A stretch of 42,270 bases of DNA from Candidatus Lambdaproteobacteria bacterium RIFOXYD2_FULL_50_16. GTDB taxonomy: Bacteria; SAR324; XYD2-FULL-50-16. The notes beneath the pieces are model-generated. The model did no database searches and was not told where the DNA came from. It saw only the letters and a list, made by a program, of their open reading frames with translations. Positions 9,153-18,234 of this stretch are shown piece by piece; position 1 is the first letter of the stretch; the number at the start of each line of letters is the position of its first letter. The stretch covers positions 4,802-47,071 of the forward strand of contig MFNE01000009.1 of assembly GCA_001783695.1 (NCBI GenBank). The letters are read 5' to 3'. Position numbers and translations under genes: made by a program.

Positions 9153-9818
9153 ATGCGAAAAGCAGTCCAAATTCAAAACGCGGTTCAAAATCTTTTTTCG
9201 GGCTTGCTGATCAACGAGGCCCAAGCAGACCAACTAGAGCGCCTGCTAACGGGCCTGGAGCGGTGGAACCAGAAGGTTAATTTAACCGCCATTTCTGGTT
9301 TCGAGGGCTTACTTAACAAGCACCTACTAGACTCCCTAGTACCCCTGGGTCTTTTGACCAACAGACAAATGACTCACTCCTTTGCCGGTCGTGGATTCGA
9401 TCTAGGGAGCGGAGCCGGGTTCCCGGGATTAATTATAGCGCTGATGTTGCCACAAGTCGAGGTGGTATCCGTAGAGAAGGTCGCTAAAAAGGTAGCTTTT
9501 CAGACCTGGGCCAAAGCGGAATTAGGATTAACCAACTTCACTGCTTGGTCCAAACGCTTTGAGGAATTAGGAGGGCAATCTGTTGATTTTATAATCGCTA
9601 GAGCCTTGGCTGAAATGGCAGACCTACTCCATTGGGCAGATTTGTTTTTGCGCCCAGAAGGTCTATTGTGGGCCTGGAAAGGGCAGGGCTTCGACCAGGA
9701 GTGGGCCCGCTGCCCCCAAGCTCTTCAAGCCCGGTTTGAAAGGGTTGAAGACCAGACTTATCAAATAGGTCCAGATCTAGGCGGGCGGTTGTTGGTATTT
9801 AAAAAACTGGCCAACTAG
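9153..9818 (+). CDS. rsmG: 16S rRNA (guanine527-N7)-methyltransferase
   Basis: RWNQKVNLTAISGFEGLLNKHLLDSL, FDLGSGAGFPGLIIALMLP, VEKVAKKVAF; ATG at 9153 (track starts at TTG 9141). Confidence 0.92.
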   Translation: MRKAVQIQNAVQNLFSGLLINEAQADQLERLLTGLERWNQKVNLTAISGFEGLLNKHLLDSLVPLGLLTNRQMTHSFAGRGFDLGSGAGFPGLIIALMLPQVEVVSVEKVAKKVAFQTWAKAELGLTNFTAWSKRFEELGGQSVDFIIARALAEMADLLHWADLFLRPEGLLWAWKGQGFDQEWARCPQALQARFERVEDQTYQIGPDLGGRLLVFKKLAN

Positions 9819-10714
9819 TCAAATCGCAACCTTGGGAAATGGTGCTCTAAGGCCTGCAATACCTCGCGGGCTTGGTCGCTGCGGTTCATGGTGTAAAAGT
9901 GGAAGTGGCCAAATCCTTGGGAAACGAGATCATCGACCTGCTCAATCGCGAATTCAGTGCCAAATTTCTGCATGGCATCTGCATCTTCACCCCACTTTTT
10001 GATTCCCGCTTCCAACTTCGCGGGCATTTTTCCACCAGAAAGTTCAAAAATCCGGGTCACCTGCCGGGCGTTGGAAAAAAGGAAAATCCCGGCCAATAGA
10101 GGCACCGTGACCTTTGCTTGATCTAGCTTTTGGGCAAAGTCGAACAGGTAACGATTTTCAAAAAACGCCTGGGTCACAATCCCGTCAGCCCCGGCTTTGA
10201 CCTTGTCCACTAACCGCCTAAAGTCGTTTTCTTTATCTGGGTTTTCCATATGCCCCTCAGGATAACCAGCGACCAAAATTCCCAAATGGGGGGCGTTTTC
10301 GCGGATAAAGGCGACCAGTTCGCTGGCGTAAGCAAAGCCATTTTCGGGGCGCACAAACTGCTCGGCCCCTTGGGGCGGGTCCCCGCGCAAGGCGAGTACA
10401 TTATTGATCCCATGAAATTCGAGTTGGCCAAGTAGGGCCAAAACCTGGGGCCGGTCCATGCCCACACAAGTAAAATGGGCCACGCAGGTCTGGGAAGCCA
10501 GATTGGTTATCGCCGAAGCCACGTCTAAACTCCGCTCAGCCGTGCTTCCGCCAGCACCGTAGGTCACCGAAAAAAAATCGGGTCCCAGCTTTTGGAGTTG
10601 TGCAATACTCTTGTAAATCTGCCTCAGCCCCTGATTGGTCCTTGGCGGGAACAACTCAAAAGAGACATGCCGATTGCTGCCCAATATAGATTTAATGTGT
10701 TTTTTGTAGCTCAT
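9815..10714 (-). CDS. metF: Methylenetetrahydrofolate reductase
   Basis: HVSFELFPPRTNQG, FFSVTYGAGGST, HFTCVGMDR, NNVLALRGDPP, GADGIVTQAFFE. Confidence 0.94.
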   Translation of the reverse strand: MSYKKHIKSILGSNRHVSFELFPPRTNQGLRQIYKSIAQLQKLGPDFFSVTYGAGGSTAERSLDVASAITNLASQTCVAHFTCVGMDRPQVLALLGQLEFHGINNVLALRGDPPQGAEQFVRPENGFAYASELVAFIRENAPHLGILVAGYPEGHMENPDKENDFRRLVDKVKAGADGIVTQAFFENRYLFDFAQKLDQAKVTVPLLAGIFLFSNARQVTRIFELSGGKMPAKLEAGIKKWGEDADAMQKFGTEFAIEQVDDLVSQGFGHFHFYTMNRSDQAREVLQALEHHFPRLRFD

Positions 10715-13455
10715 AGGTCAACTTCTACCTGGCGCAGTTGTTCTGCGGTTTTAGAAAAAAGGTCGCGCATTTCGAGGAGGTGCGCCTCTACTTTGTACAG
10801 GTGGTTTTCGCTAGCGAGTACCTCTAGCTCAAAACATAAACCAGCTAAAAGTTCGGCACCGATGTTATCAGCCAGCCCTTTGGCTTGGTGGGCGATCCTC
10901 ATACAGGAAACGTCGTCTCCTTGATAACAGGTTTGCTCTATTTGCTCAATCAGGTTAGGTAAATCATCTAAAAAATGGGTCCGTAAATGATCAAAAAAGA
11001 ATCCCCCCACCCTAATACGGGAATGGATTACCTTCGGGTTGAGAAGCTGTGGGTCTCGCTCGGGCAAGGCTACGTGGGAAAGGTGTTGGTGTTTTTTAAT
11101 GGTTCGGCCCCAATAGGACAACACCGATCCCAAGTCACTAGGCAAAATAGGTTTCGAGACCAAGTCTTTCATGCCAATCTGTTGGTATAATTCCCGGTCA
11201 TTAAGCATAACATTGGCAGTCATGGCCACAATGATCGGATTTTTGCCGGCTCCCAAGATTCGTTTGGTTGCTTCCATCCCGTCTAGTTTTGGCATGCGGA
11301 TGTCCATAAAAATCAAATCATAATCCCGCTTCAGCGCCATCTCGACCGCCGCTATACCATTATCTGTATGGTCAACGCGGTACCCTAAGCGTTCGAAGAT
11401 TTTTGTGGCCAACATTTGGTTTACATAGTCGTCTTCGGCCAAAAGGATTTTCATAGGATAAATCGCCGCGAGATTGGGCAATATATCCTCTTTTTTGCCG
11501 GTCTCTTCTTCGATCTGGGTACTCTGCCGTTGGCATAACAAGGCTAGTAATTTAGATGCCCGTAGAGGTTTTTTTAGAACCGAAATTTCGGATCCTGCTC
11601 TTTGGTGGGCGCCTAAAAAATACAAACAGATTGGCTTGATATGAGGGAGGCTACGGGCTAGGCTGGCTGGTTCGGGAGAGCCAGCGGGCAGGGGGATATC
11701 CAGGAGTAAAAAGGGCTCTTTTTCCCCTCTGGTTTTATCTTCAATCTCAACTAGGGAAAAAACCGGCACCACTTCCATCTTGACCGTCTGGAGCATTAGT
11801 TCCAAACAGCGGCCAAATACGGGGTTGGCGCTCCAGTAATAAAGTTTGCGGCCTTCAAGCTGGGCTAAACGAAGGCGGACAGGTTCGGAGGGGACGGGGG
11901 CCAGACGGGTTTGAATACTAAAGCAAAAAACCGCGCCTTGCCCCAATTCCGACTTGAACCAAATCTGCCCACCCATTAAAATACTTAGTTGTTTAGAAAT
12001 ATGGAGTCCGAGACCAGAACCAAACTGGGCTTTGACCTGCGGTTGTGCTTGCACATAAGCGTCAAACAGGTTTGCTTGCGCCTCGTAGGGAATCCCTGGG
12101 CCCGTATCGGTCACCTTAAACAACAATTCCATCCCCTGGTGCTGCTTTTTGGTGACCTCCACCTCGATATAAATGTAACCCTTGTTGGTGAATTTAACCG
12201 AGTTGCCAACTAGGTTGATTAGAATTTGTTTAAGTCTTGCTTTATCCACCAAAATTGCTTTTGGCACCCTTTGGTCAACTGAATAAAAGAGGTCAACCCG
12301 ACGTTCAGCAGCCTTTAAGGCAAACATATCAGCCACTTCTTCTAATAAACCCCCCAAATCGGTGGGGGACTCGACCAGTTCTAATTTACCAGCTTCAAGT
12401 TTAGATAAATCTAATACCTCATTGATTATCATCAAAAGGTATTCGCTAGAATAGGTGATCGTGTCTAAATATTCTCGCTGTTCAGAGGAAAGTTCGGTTT
12501 CGGCACATAAACGGGCTACCCCAATGACTCCAGAAAGTGGAGTCCTGATTTCGTGGCTCATGTTGGCCAAAAAGCCTGATTTGATGGCTACCGCGTTTTC
12601 CGCCTCTTGTTTAGCTTCTTCGTATTCGCGGGTGCGCAGCGCAACCTGTTCTTCTAGGTGGTCATGTTGGTTAGCCAACTCTTTTTCGTACTGTTCGATC
12701 TGATTAAATCCGCTTTGACTGCGCCAAGCAAACAGCCCAATGGTTATTAACCCTAGGAGGTAAAAAATAAGATGGGTGCGTTGGTTTTCGAAAATCGAAC
12801 GTTCTTCAACCGTATAGTAGTCCTCTAAGGGAATGGAAACGGCGATAGCCCCACGTACGTCTCCTAAATGGTACCCTTGATGGGAATGACACTTCAAGCA
12901 GCCTTGGGCGACAAACAAGGGCTTGATCAACTTTAAGAAGGGTTTCCCTTCTATGCTTGTAATTCCATATTCTTCGGTTTTGCCTTGATCGAAGGACTCT
13001 AAAGCCCTCTTTTCCCACTCGTCAGGAGCGTTAGCCGGGTTCAGGGGCTTGAGGCTGGTTATCTTACCATAAACCCCAAATATTTCAGAATATTCGTTTA
13101 AAACCTGACGCAACATGTAGGCCGGGTTCATCAGGGTCAACTTTTTGCCACTTGGGGTCACCACATCCCGTTCAGGGACCTTTAGGTAGGGATTCGGGGG
13201 GGTCCTTTCCGTGATGGGGACATAAACCCCGCCGTGTTCGGTAGCCCAGTGACGAAAGGCGAGATCCTTAAAATAGGCGGCACGGGCCGCATGAAGCGCC
13301 AGATCCAGGGTTACCCGTTTTTCATGACTGACGTTGATATGAAGGGAGGTCAGGATGACCAAGCTCCACAAGGCAGCCGCCAGAAAAGCAAATAACTTAA
13401 CCGGAGGTCTTCTAGGAGGGGCTGTAAAACGAATTTGATTTAACTTGCTGCTCAA
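10711..13455 (-). CDS. Hybrid sensor histidine kinase with periplasmic DUF3365/Tll0287-like c-haem sensor domain (HisKA-HATPase-pseudoREC-REC-Hpt)
   Basis: N-terminal TM; AQGCLKCHSHQGYHLGDVRGAIAVSIPLEDYY (CxxCH); NMSHEIRTPLSGVIG; GSGLGLHIS; REC LIFMDIRMPKLDG; Hpt-like AHQAKGLADNIG. Confidence 0.9.
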   Translation of the reverse strand: MSSKLNQIRFTAPPRRPPVKLFAFLAAALWSLVILTSLHINVSHEKRVTLDLALHAARAAYFKDLAFRHWATEHGGVYVPITERTPPNPYLKVPERDVVTPSGKKLTLMNPAYMLRQVLNEYSEIFGVYGKITSLKPLNPANAPDEWEKRALESFDQGKTEEYGITSIEGKPFLKLIKPLFVAQGCLKCHSHQGYHLGDVRGAIAVSIPLEDYYTVEERSIFENQRTHLIFYLLGLITIGLFAWRSQSGFNQIEQYEKELANQHDHLEEQVALRTREYEEAKQEAENAVAIKSGFLANMSHEIRTPLSGVIGVARLCAETELSSEQREYLDTITYSSEYLLMIINEVLDLSKLEAGKLELVESPTDLGGLLEEVADMFALKAAERRVDLFYSVDQRVPKAILVDKARLKQILINLVGNSVKFTNKGYIYIEVEVTKKQHQGMELLFKVTDTGPGIPYEAQANLFDAYVQAQPQVKAQFGSGLGLHISKQLSILMGGQIWFKSELGQGAVFCFSIQTRLAPVPSEPVRLRLAQLEGRKLYYWSANPVFGRCLELMLQTVKMEVVPVFSLVEIEDKTRGEKEPFLLLDIPLPAGSPEPASLARSLPHIKPICLYFLGAHQRAGSEISVLKKPLRASKLLALLCQRQSTQIEEETGKKEDILPNLAAIYPMKILLAEDDYVNQMLATKIFERLGYRVDHTDNGIAAVEMALKRDYDLIFMDIRMPKLDGMEATKRILGAGKNPIIVAMTANVMLNDRELYQQIGMKDLVSKPILPSDLGSVLSYWGRTIKKHQHLSHVALPERDPQLLNPKVIHSRIRVGGFFFDHLRTHFLDDLPNLIEQIEQTCYQGDDVSCMRIAHQAKGLADNIGAELLAGLCFELEVLASENHLYKVEAHLLEMRDLFSKTAEQLRQVEVDL

Positions 13456-13521
13456 ACAATCCTCTTGCTACTAAACGGCCTAAACGTAACAAAGGCTTGG
13501 GGTTTGGGGTAGGAAAACGAG

Positions 13522-13860
13522 CTATTGAGCAGGAGCTTCTTGCGCCAGACATTTGCCAATGGACCCTTTTTTGCACACCGTTTTCCCGTCAACCCACAAG
13601 GCACCTGTAAAATTGGCCCCTTTAAGGTTAGCCCCGCCAAATTTTGCATCGGTCAGGGTAGCTCCGAGAAAACTGGCATATTCGAGGTTGGCCCCCGATA
13701 GGTCCACCCCGGTCAGATCGTGATGTGCGAAGTTGGTCCGAGCCAGATAACACCCGGTACAGTGGTTTAGGTGACGCACCTGTTCTTCCGCAGTGTAAGC
13801 CAGTAAAGACCCAACCAACATCAAGCTCAGCAGGGTTAAAAAAAACAAGGTGCGTTTCAT
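13522..13860 (-). CDS. Small secreted pentapeptide-repeat protein
   Basis: Signal peptide MKRTLFFLTLLSLMLVGSLLA; repeats DLTGVDLSGANLEYASFLGATLTDAKFGGANLKGANFTGAL; CTGC and two C-terminal Cys. Confidence 0.8.
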   Translation of the reverse strand: MKRTLFFLTLLSLMLVGSLLAYTAEEQVRHLNHCTGCYLARTNFAHHDLTGVDLSGANLEYASFLGATLTDAKFGGANLKGANFTGALWVDGKTVCKKGSIGKCLAQEAPAQ

Positions 13861-13865
13861 GGGGT

Positions 13866-13964
13866 TTATAAGAATTGGGTAGGTCGTTCTTTATGTGCTT
13901 GAAATAACAAAGCAACTAGGAAAAACGGAATCGAAACCAGGAAAAATCCAGCCTGTGTTAACAT
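13866..13964 (-). CDS. 32-aa single-TM peptide (absent from the supplied ORF track)
   Basis: MLTQAGFFLVSIPFFLVALLFQAHKERPTQFL*, preceded by AGAGGAG-ATTC-ATG; 5 nt upstream of the pentapeptide-repeat gene. Confidence 0.72.
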   Translation of the reverse strand: MLTQAGFFLVSIPFFLVALLFQAHKERPTQFL

Positions 13965-14022
13965 GAATCTCCTCTAGTCTAAATGGGTAGTTATTTACCC
14001 TAGTTGGCTAGTAACCTAATAC

Positions 14023-14053
14023 AAAAGCGAGACACTTTGCAAGAGTGTCTCGC
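14023..14053 (-). terminator. Rho-independent terminator after cytochrome c4 gene
   Basis: Minus strand GCGAGACACT-CTTGCAA-AGTGTCTCGC-TTTTGT: perfect 10-bp stem with T-run, just downstream of the CDS stop. Confidence 0.88.
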
Positions 14054-14066
14054 TATCGTAACCCGA

Positions 14067-14699
14067 TTATTCGATCGTGCTAAGGTAGCTGGCGAGTGAA
14101 CGCAGTTCCTTGTCGGTCAGCTTCTCGGCTTTAAACTTATCACGCATGGTTAAAGCGTGGTTGTTGGTCCGTTTGCCTTCGAGGATCCGTTTCATTTGCC
14201 AGAATAGATAATCGCCATGTTGTCCATTCAAGCGGGGGTAAGCGGCGAACTTGGGGTCTGATCCTAAAGGCATCCCTTTGCCGCCAGCCCCATGGCATTC
14301 GGGGCAACCCATGTTTTTAAACATAGCCTCGCCCTTGGCTACATCGGCCGGGTCCACCTGACCTGGGGTAGCAACACGCTTAAGTCCCGAAAGGAAGGTA
14401 GCAATATCTTCAATTTCAGCTGGGCTGAAATCTTTCAGTTTCGGGTGGTTTTTCATCAAAGCAGACGAGCCCAATTCGCGCTTGCCGAAAATAATGGCGT
14501 TGAACTGGTTTACTAAATATTCTTTGTTCTGGCCCGCCAGATGGGGATACTGAGGGGTTTTAGAATGTCCATCAGCACCGTGACAGTTTACGCAAAACTT
14601 TTTAGTAAAAAGCGCTTTGCCGTCGCCAGCCAAAGCCGAAGAAGAAATCAAAGCGGCACAAAGTACTAAAAACGAACCCAGGGTCAGGACTTTTTTCAT
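14067..14699 (-). CDS. Dihaem cytochrome c4-like
   Basis: Signal peptide plus two CxxCH (FCVNCHGADGHSKTPQYPHLAGQ; MGCPECHGAGGKGMPLGSDPKFAAYPRLNGQ), duplicated domain architecture. Confidence 0.9.
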   Translation of the reverse strand: MKKVLTLGSFLVLCAALISSSALAGDGKALFTKKFCVNCHGADGHSKTPQYPHLAGQNKEYLVNQFNAIIFGKRELGSSALMKNHPKLKDFSPAEIEDIATFLSGLKRVATPGQVDPADVAKGEAMFKNMGCPECHGAGGKGMPLGSDPKFAAYPRLNGQHGDYLFWQMKRILEGKRTNNHALTMRDKFKAEKLTDKELRSLASYLSTIE

Positions 14700-14955
14700 C
14701 GGATTACCTCATAACACTTGAAAAAGTGGTGTTGTTGAGTAGGATCAAAGGAGAAACCTCTTCCAGACCTAAGTGCCTGGACATTGTTTCTTTCGGAGTG
14801 GTTATACTGTAAAAAACAGATAAAACCAAGTCTTTTGCCGCATAGGACCCTAAAAAAGCGACAAGGTTAGTTGAATGTTCGTGCAGCAGACTGAATTAAA
14901 AAGACTTATTTTAAATGTTAGCCCTGTTCAAGTTTGGGCTTTCGCATCGGGTTAT

Positions 14956-15432
14956 ATGAAAAAGACGATATGCTTTGGCCGTTTTTGGGTGGTTTGGGTG
15001 GTATTTTTGTTCTCGCTCCAACCGGCTCTTTGGGCGCTGGAATTGGACTTGAGCCAGTTCCCATTAACCGATCAACACGACCAAACCTTAAAAGCTCCCC
15101 AACAGGTTCACTATCTCCTATTCGCCGGGGACCAAGCCAGTTTTGAGTTGGTCTCTGATGAGCTGAACCAAAAAGGGCAAGACTGGCTCGACCAACGGCA
15201 AACTATAATCCTGGCCGACATCCATAAGATGCCCCGTCTAATCTCCAAACTGTTTGCCCTGCCGGCGATGAAAAAATTTAGCTTCCAGCTTTTTTTGGAC
15301 CACCAAGGGGATTATACCCAAACTTGGCCCCACCCGCCCAAGTTATTGGTTCTTTTCGATCTACGCTCGCCCACCCTGGTTTCGCGGCAGATCGGTAGCT
15401 TTACCGAATTGGAAGAGGCACTTAAACCATGA
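14956..15432 (+). CDS. Exported protein of unknown function
   Basis: Signal peptide MKKTICFGRFWVVWVVFLFSLQPALWA from ATG 14956; track ORF begins at 14875; stop overlaps the next start (ATGA). Confidence 0.6.
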   Translation: MKKTICFGRFWVVWVVFLFSLQPALWALELDLSQFPLTDQHDQTLKAPQQVHYLLFAGDQASFELVSDELNQKGQDWLDQRQTIILADIHKMPRLISKLFALPAMKKFSFQLFLDHQGDYTQTWPHPPKLLVLFDLRSPTLVSRQIGSFTELEEALKP

Positions 15433-16073
15433 ACTTTGATGGAGTAATTTTTGACCTGGACGGAACCCTGCTCGATTCCTTAGAGGACTTGGCGGCGGCG
15501 ACCAATCGGGTTTTGGCAAGGCATGGACTGGCTGTGTATCCTGTGGCCGCCTATCGGGGGTTTGTCGGTGAAGGGGCGAGGCATTTGATCCAATCGGCGT
15601 TAGGTGGGCTGGCTCCTATGGACCAAGTCGAGCAACTGCTGGCCGACTTTCAACAAGACTACCAGCAAAATGCCCGAATTCGCTCCCATATTTATCCAGG
15701 CATAAAACCAATGCTTGAACAGCTTGCCCTGCGTAAGCTTAAGTTAGGGGTGCTTTCGAACAAACCCCACCTGATTACACAAGCCTGTGTAGCGCATTAT
15801 TTAGGGGAGTATCCGTTTAACCCGGTGTTTGGTCAGACCGAAGGTTGGCCCAGAAAGCCAGACCCCAAAAGGGCTTTAGAAATCGCACGGCTTTGGGCCG
15901 TTGAGCCTTCGCGTATTTTGTACGTGGGAGACACGGCAATCGACATTAAAACCGCTCGGGCTGCTGGGTTTTATCCCTTAGGGGTCCGTTGGGGGTTTAG
16001 GCCCGAAGAACTGCTTCCTGCCGGGGCTAAAGAGGTGATTGATCAACCACAAGCCTTACTAAAGCTACTCTAA
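15429..16073 (+). CDS. gph: HAD-family phosphatase, phosphoglycolate phosphatase-like
   Basis: GVIFDLDGTLLDSLEDLAAATNRVL, LGVLSNKPH, RKPDPKRALEIA, ILYVGDTAIDIKTARAAGF. Confidence 0.85.
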   Translation: MNFDGVIFDLDGTLLDSLEDLAAATNRVLARHGLAVYPVAAYRGFVGEGARHLIQSALGGLAPMDQVEQLLADFQQDYQQNARIRSHIYPGIKPMLEQLALRKLKLGVLSNKPHLITQACVAHYLGEYPFNPVFGQTEGWPRKPDPKRALEIARLWAVEPSRILYVGDTAIDIKTARAAGFYPLGVRWGFRPEELLPAGAKEVIDQPQALLKLL

Positions 16074-16144
16074 ACGCCAGGGGGTTGAAAAAATAGATTG
16101 GTTAGGTTAGTATTGCGTCCAGAACCCATAATTAAAGGTAAACA

Positions 16145-16384
16145 ATGAGACTTTTGGTTTTTGCGCTGATGGCCACCTTGCTGACTGTGCCCTCGGTTTT
16201 TGCAGTGGTGCAGACCGAAGCCCCTAGGAACAAAGAAGTGGTCTATAAACAGCAATACACCTGCACCAACGGTGAGTGGAAAACCGTGATTCGCCAACGA
16301 ACCAACGATAACGGTTTGAACGAACGGGTGGTTGGATATAAGTGTATCCGCGAGCCAGGTAAAAAAGCTAAAACTAGTGAATAG
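16145..16384 (+). CDS. Small secreted protein, two conserved-looking Cys
   Basis: MRLLVFALMATLLTVPSVFA signal peptide, then YTCTNGEWKTVIRQRTNDNGLNERVVGYKC. Confidence 0.55.
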   Translation: MRLLVFALMATLLTVPSVFAVVQTEAPRNKEVVYKQQYTCTNGEWKTVIRQRTNDNGLNERVVGYKCIREPGKKAKTSE

Positions 16385-16410
16385 ATAGCCATAGTTATAG
16401 TCAAACTTAG

Positions 16411-16447
16411 CCTCGTTAGGGTTCGTTTTTTAAGGACCCCAGCGAGG
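16411..16447. terminator. Intergenic stem-loop (possible terminator)
   Basis: CCTCG-TTA-GGGTTC-GTTTTTTAA-GGACCC-CAG-CGAGG, near-continuous stem with one A.C mismatch, downstream of the small secreted protein; no 3' U-tract. Confidence 0.5.
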
Positions 16448-16594
16448 TTAGTTACCCGGCATCCCCGGCCCTAGGTAGTCTCCCTTATCCCCCTTTGATC
16501 CCCTTAAACCAAGTCTAAGACCATGGACAAGGCACCTAACCTCTGGTAAATAGCCAGACACGGCTAGGTTAAGGCTGACCCCATACCAATTAGA

Positions 16595-17527
16595 TTGATG
16601 AAAAAAAGGGTGTTAATTATTGGGATGGGCTCGATCGGTCGCCGTCACGCACGGGTGTTTAGCGAGTTAGGCGCTCAAGTGGAAGCGGTTAGTGCCTATC
16701 CGCAACCGGAAATAAAGGTGTATTCAACGCTACCCCAAGCCTTCGAAGGGGGAGCGCCCCACCTAGTGCTGATTGCTAATCCCACCTCCCAACACTTCTC
16801 CACCTTAAACGAACTCGCCCATATAAAATATTCTGGCTTGGTGCTGGTCGAAAAACCCTTGTACCAGGAACCTAAAGCCCTTGTAGGGCTGGATAAATCG
16901 GCGATCTTTGTGGCTTACAACCTGCGGTTTCATCCAATCCTAGAGCGCCTGAAGGCCCTATTAATAGGTAAACAAGTGATCAGCGTACAGGCTTATGTAG
17001 GGCAATATCTGCCTACTTGGCGACCAGAGCGACCATACCAAGAAAGTTATTCGGCCAAAAAAGCCGAAGGCGGGGGGGCGCTTCGGGATTTAAGCCACGA
17101 GTTGGACTACCTCCACTGGCTCTTTGGGCCTTGGGCTGCGCTTAGTGCGCTGGGGGGTAAAGCCAGCGACTTAGAGATCGATTCAGACGACCATTTTTGC
17201 CTCTTGATGGGTTTGGCCTCGGGAGCGGCGGTAACCTTAGAAGTGAACTACCTAGACCGGCGGCCTGCCCGAAGGATTAGTGTAAACTGCGTGGAGGGTA
17301 GTTTTTATGCCGATTTAATCGCTGGGGAGTTATATCAAGACCAAAATCTGGAGTCGATTAAAGCCGAGCGAGACCAGACCTACCGAGGGCAAAACCAAGC
17401 TTTACTGCTTGGCCAAACTGAAAACCTGTGTGACTACGCGACAGGCCTAGCCCATATGGAAACCATAGCCGCCGCTGAACGAGCGGCCCAAAAACCTTAC
17501 CGCTGGATTACCCAAGAGGGCGCATGA
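16595..17527 (+). CDS. Gfo/Idh/MocA-family NAD(P)-dependent oxidoreductase
   Basis: VLIIGMGSIGRRHARVF, LVLIANPTSQHF, VLVEKPLYQEP, GGGALRDLSHELDYLHWLFG. Confidence 0.87.
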   Translation: MMKKRVLIIGMGSIGRRHARVFSELGAQVEAVSAYPQPEIKVYSTLPQAFEGGAPHLVLIANPTSQHFSTLNELAHIKYSGLVLVEKPLYQEPKALVGLDKSAIFVAYNLRFHPILERLKALLIGKQVISVQAYVGQYLPTWRPERPYQESYSAKKAEGGGALRDLSHELDYLHWLFGPWAALSALGGKASDLEIDSDDHFCLLMGLASGAAVTLEVNYLDRRPARRISVNCVEGSFYADLIAGELYQDQNLESIKAERDQTYRGQNQALLLGQTENLCDYATGLAHMETIAAAERAAQKPYRWITQEGA

Positions 17528-18234
17528 AACGACTTTGTACCATCTCTGCTCGGGGCGGCAGTAAAGGGGTCTTAGGTAAAAACCTGCGCGACCTCTTAGG
17601 CAAACCCCTGCTGGCGCATAGCATCCTTCAAGCCAAGGCCAGTGGCCTGTTTGAGGCGGTTGCGGTCAATAGCGATTCAGACGCCATCTTAGAATGTGGT
17701 CTTAAATGGGGGGCCGACTTTGCTTTAAAGCGGCCTGCTGAAATGGCTAGCGACACCGCCCCTAAGCTGCCTGCCATCCAGTGGGGGGCCAAAGAGGTAG
17801 AGCGATTGATGGGGCTCGAGTTTGATACCTTTGTGGATTTAGATGCGACTAGTCCTTTGCGAATCGTAAAAGACATTGTGGGGTCAGTGGCGCTTTTAGA
17901 AAGGGAACAGGCCAGTAATGTGTTAACCGGAGCCCCGGCGAGGCGTTCCCCCTATTTTAATCTGGTTGAACAGGACTCTACGGGCCGGGTTAGCCTATCG
18001 AAACCACCTCAAGGCGCGGTCTTCCGCCGTCAAGACGCCCCCCCTTGTTTCGATCTGAACGCCAGCATCTATGTTTGGGACCGGGCTCATATGTTTGGGC
18101 CTACTAGTGTGATCTTAGAAAATACCCGTCTCTTTGAGATGCCCGAAGACCGTAGTCAAGATATTGACACAGAATTAGACTTTGAAATTGTTGAATTGCT
18201 GATGAAAAAGCGCGGGGGGCAGGGTGGTGTTTAA
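17524..18234 (+). CDS. Acylneuraminate (nonulosonate) cytidylyltransferase-like
   Basis: TISARGGSKGVLGKNLRDLLGKPLLAHSI, AVNSDSDAI, RPAEMASDTAPKLPAI, DLDATSPLR. Confidence 0.86.
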   Translation: MKRLCTISARGGSKGVLGKNLRDLLGKPLLAHSILQAKASGLFEAVAVNSDSDAILECGLKWGADFALKRPAEMASDTAPKLPAIQWGAKEVERLMGLEFDTFVDLDATSPLRIVKDIVGSVALLEREQASNVLTGAPARRSPYFNLVEQDSTGRVSLSKPPQGAVFRRQDAPPCFDLNASIYVWDRAHMFGPTSVILENTRLFEMPEDRSQDIDTELDFEIVELLMKKRGGQGGV

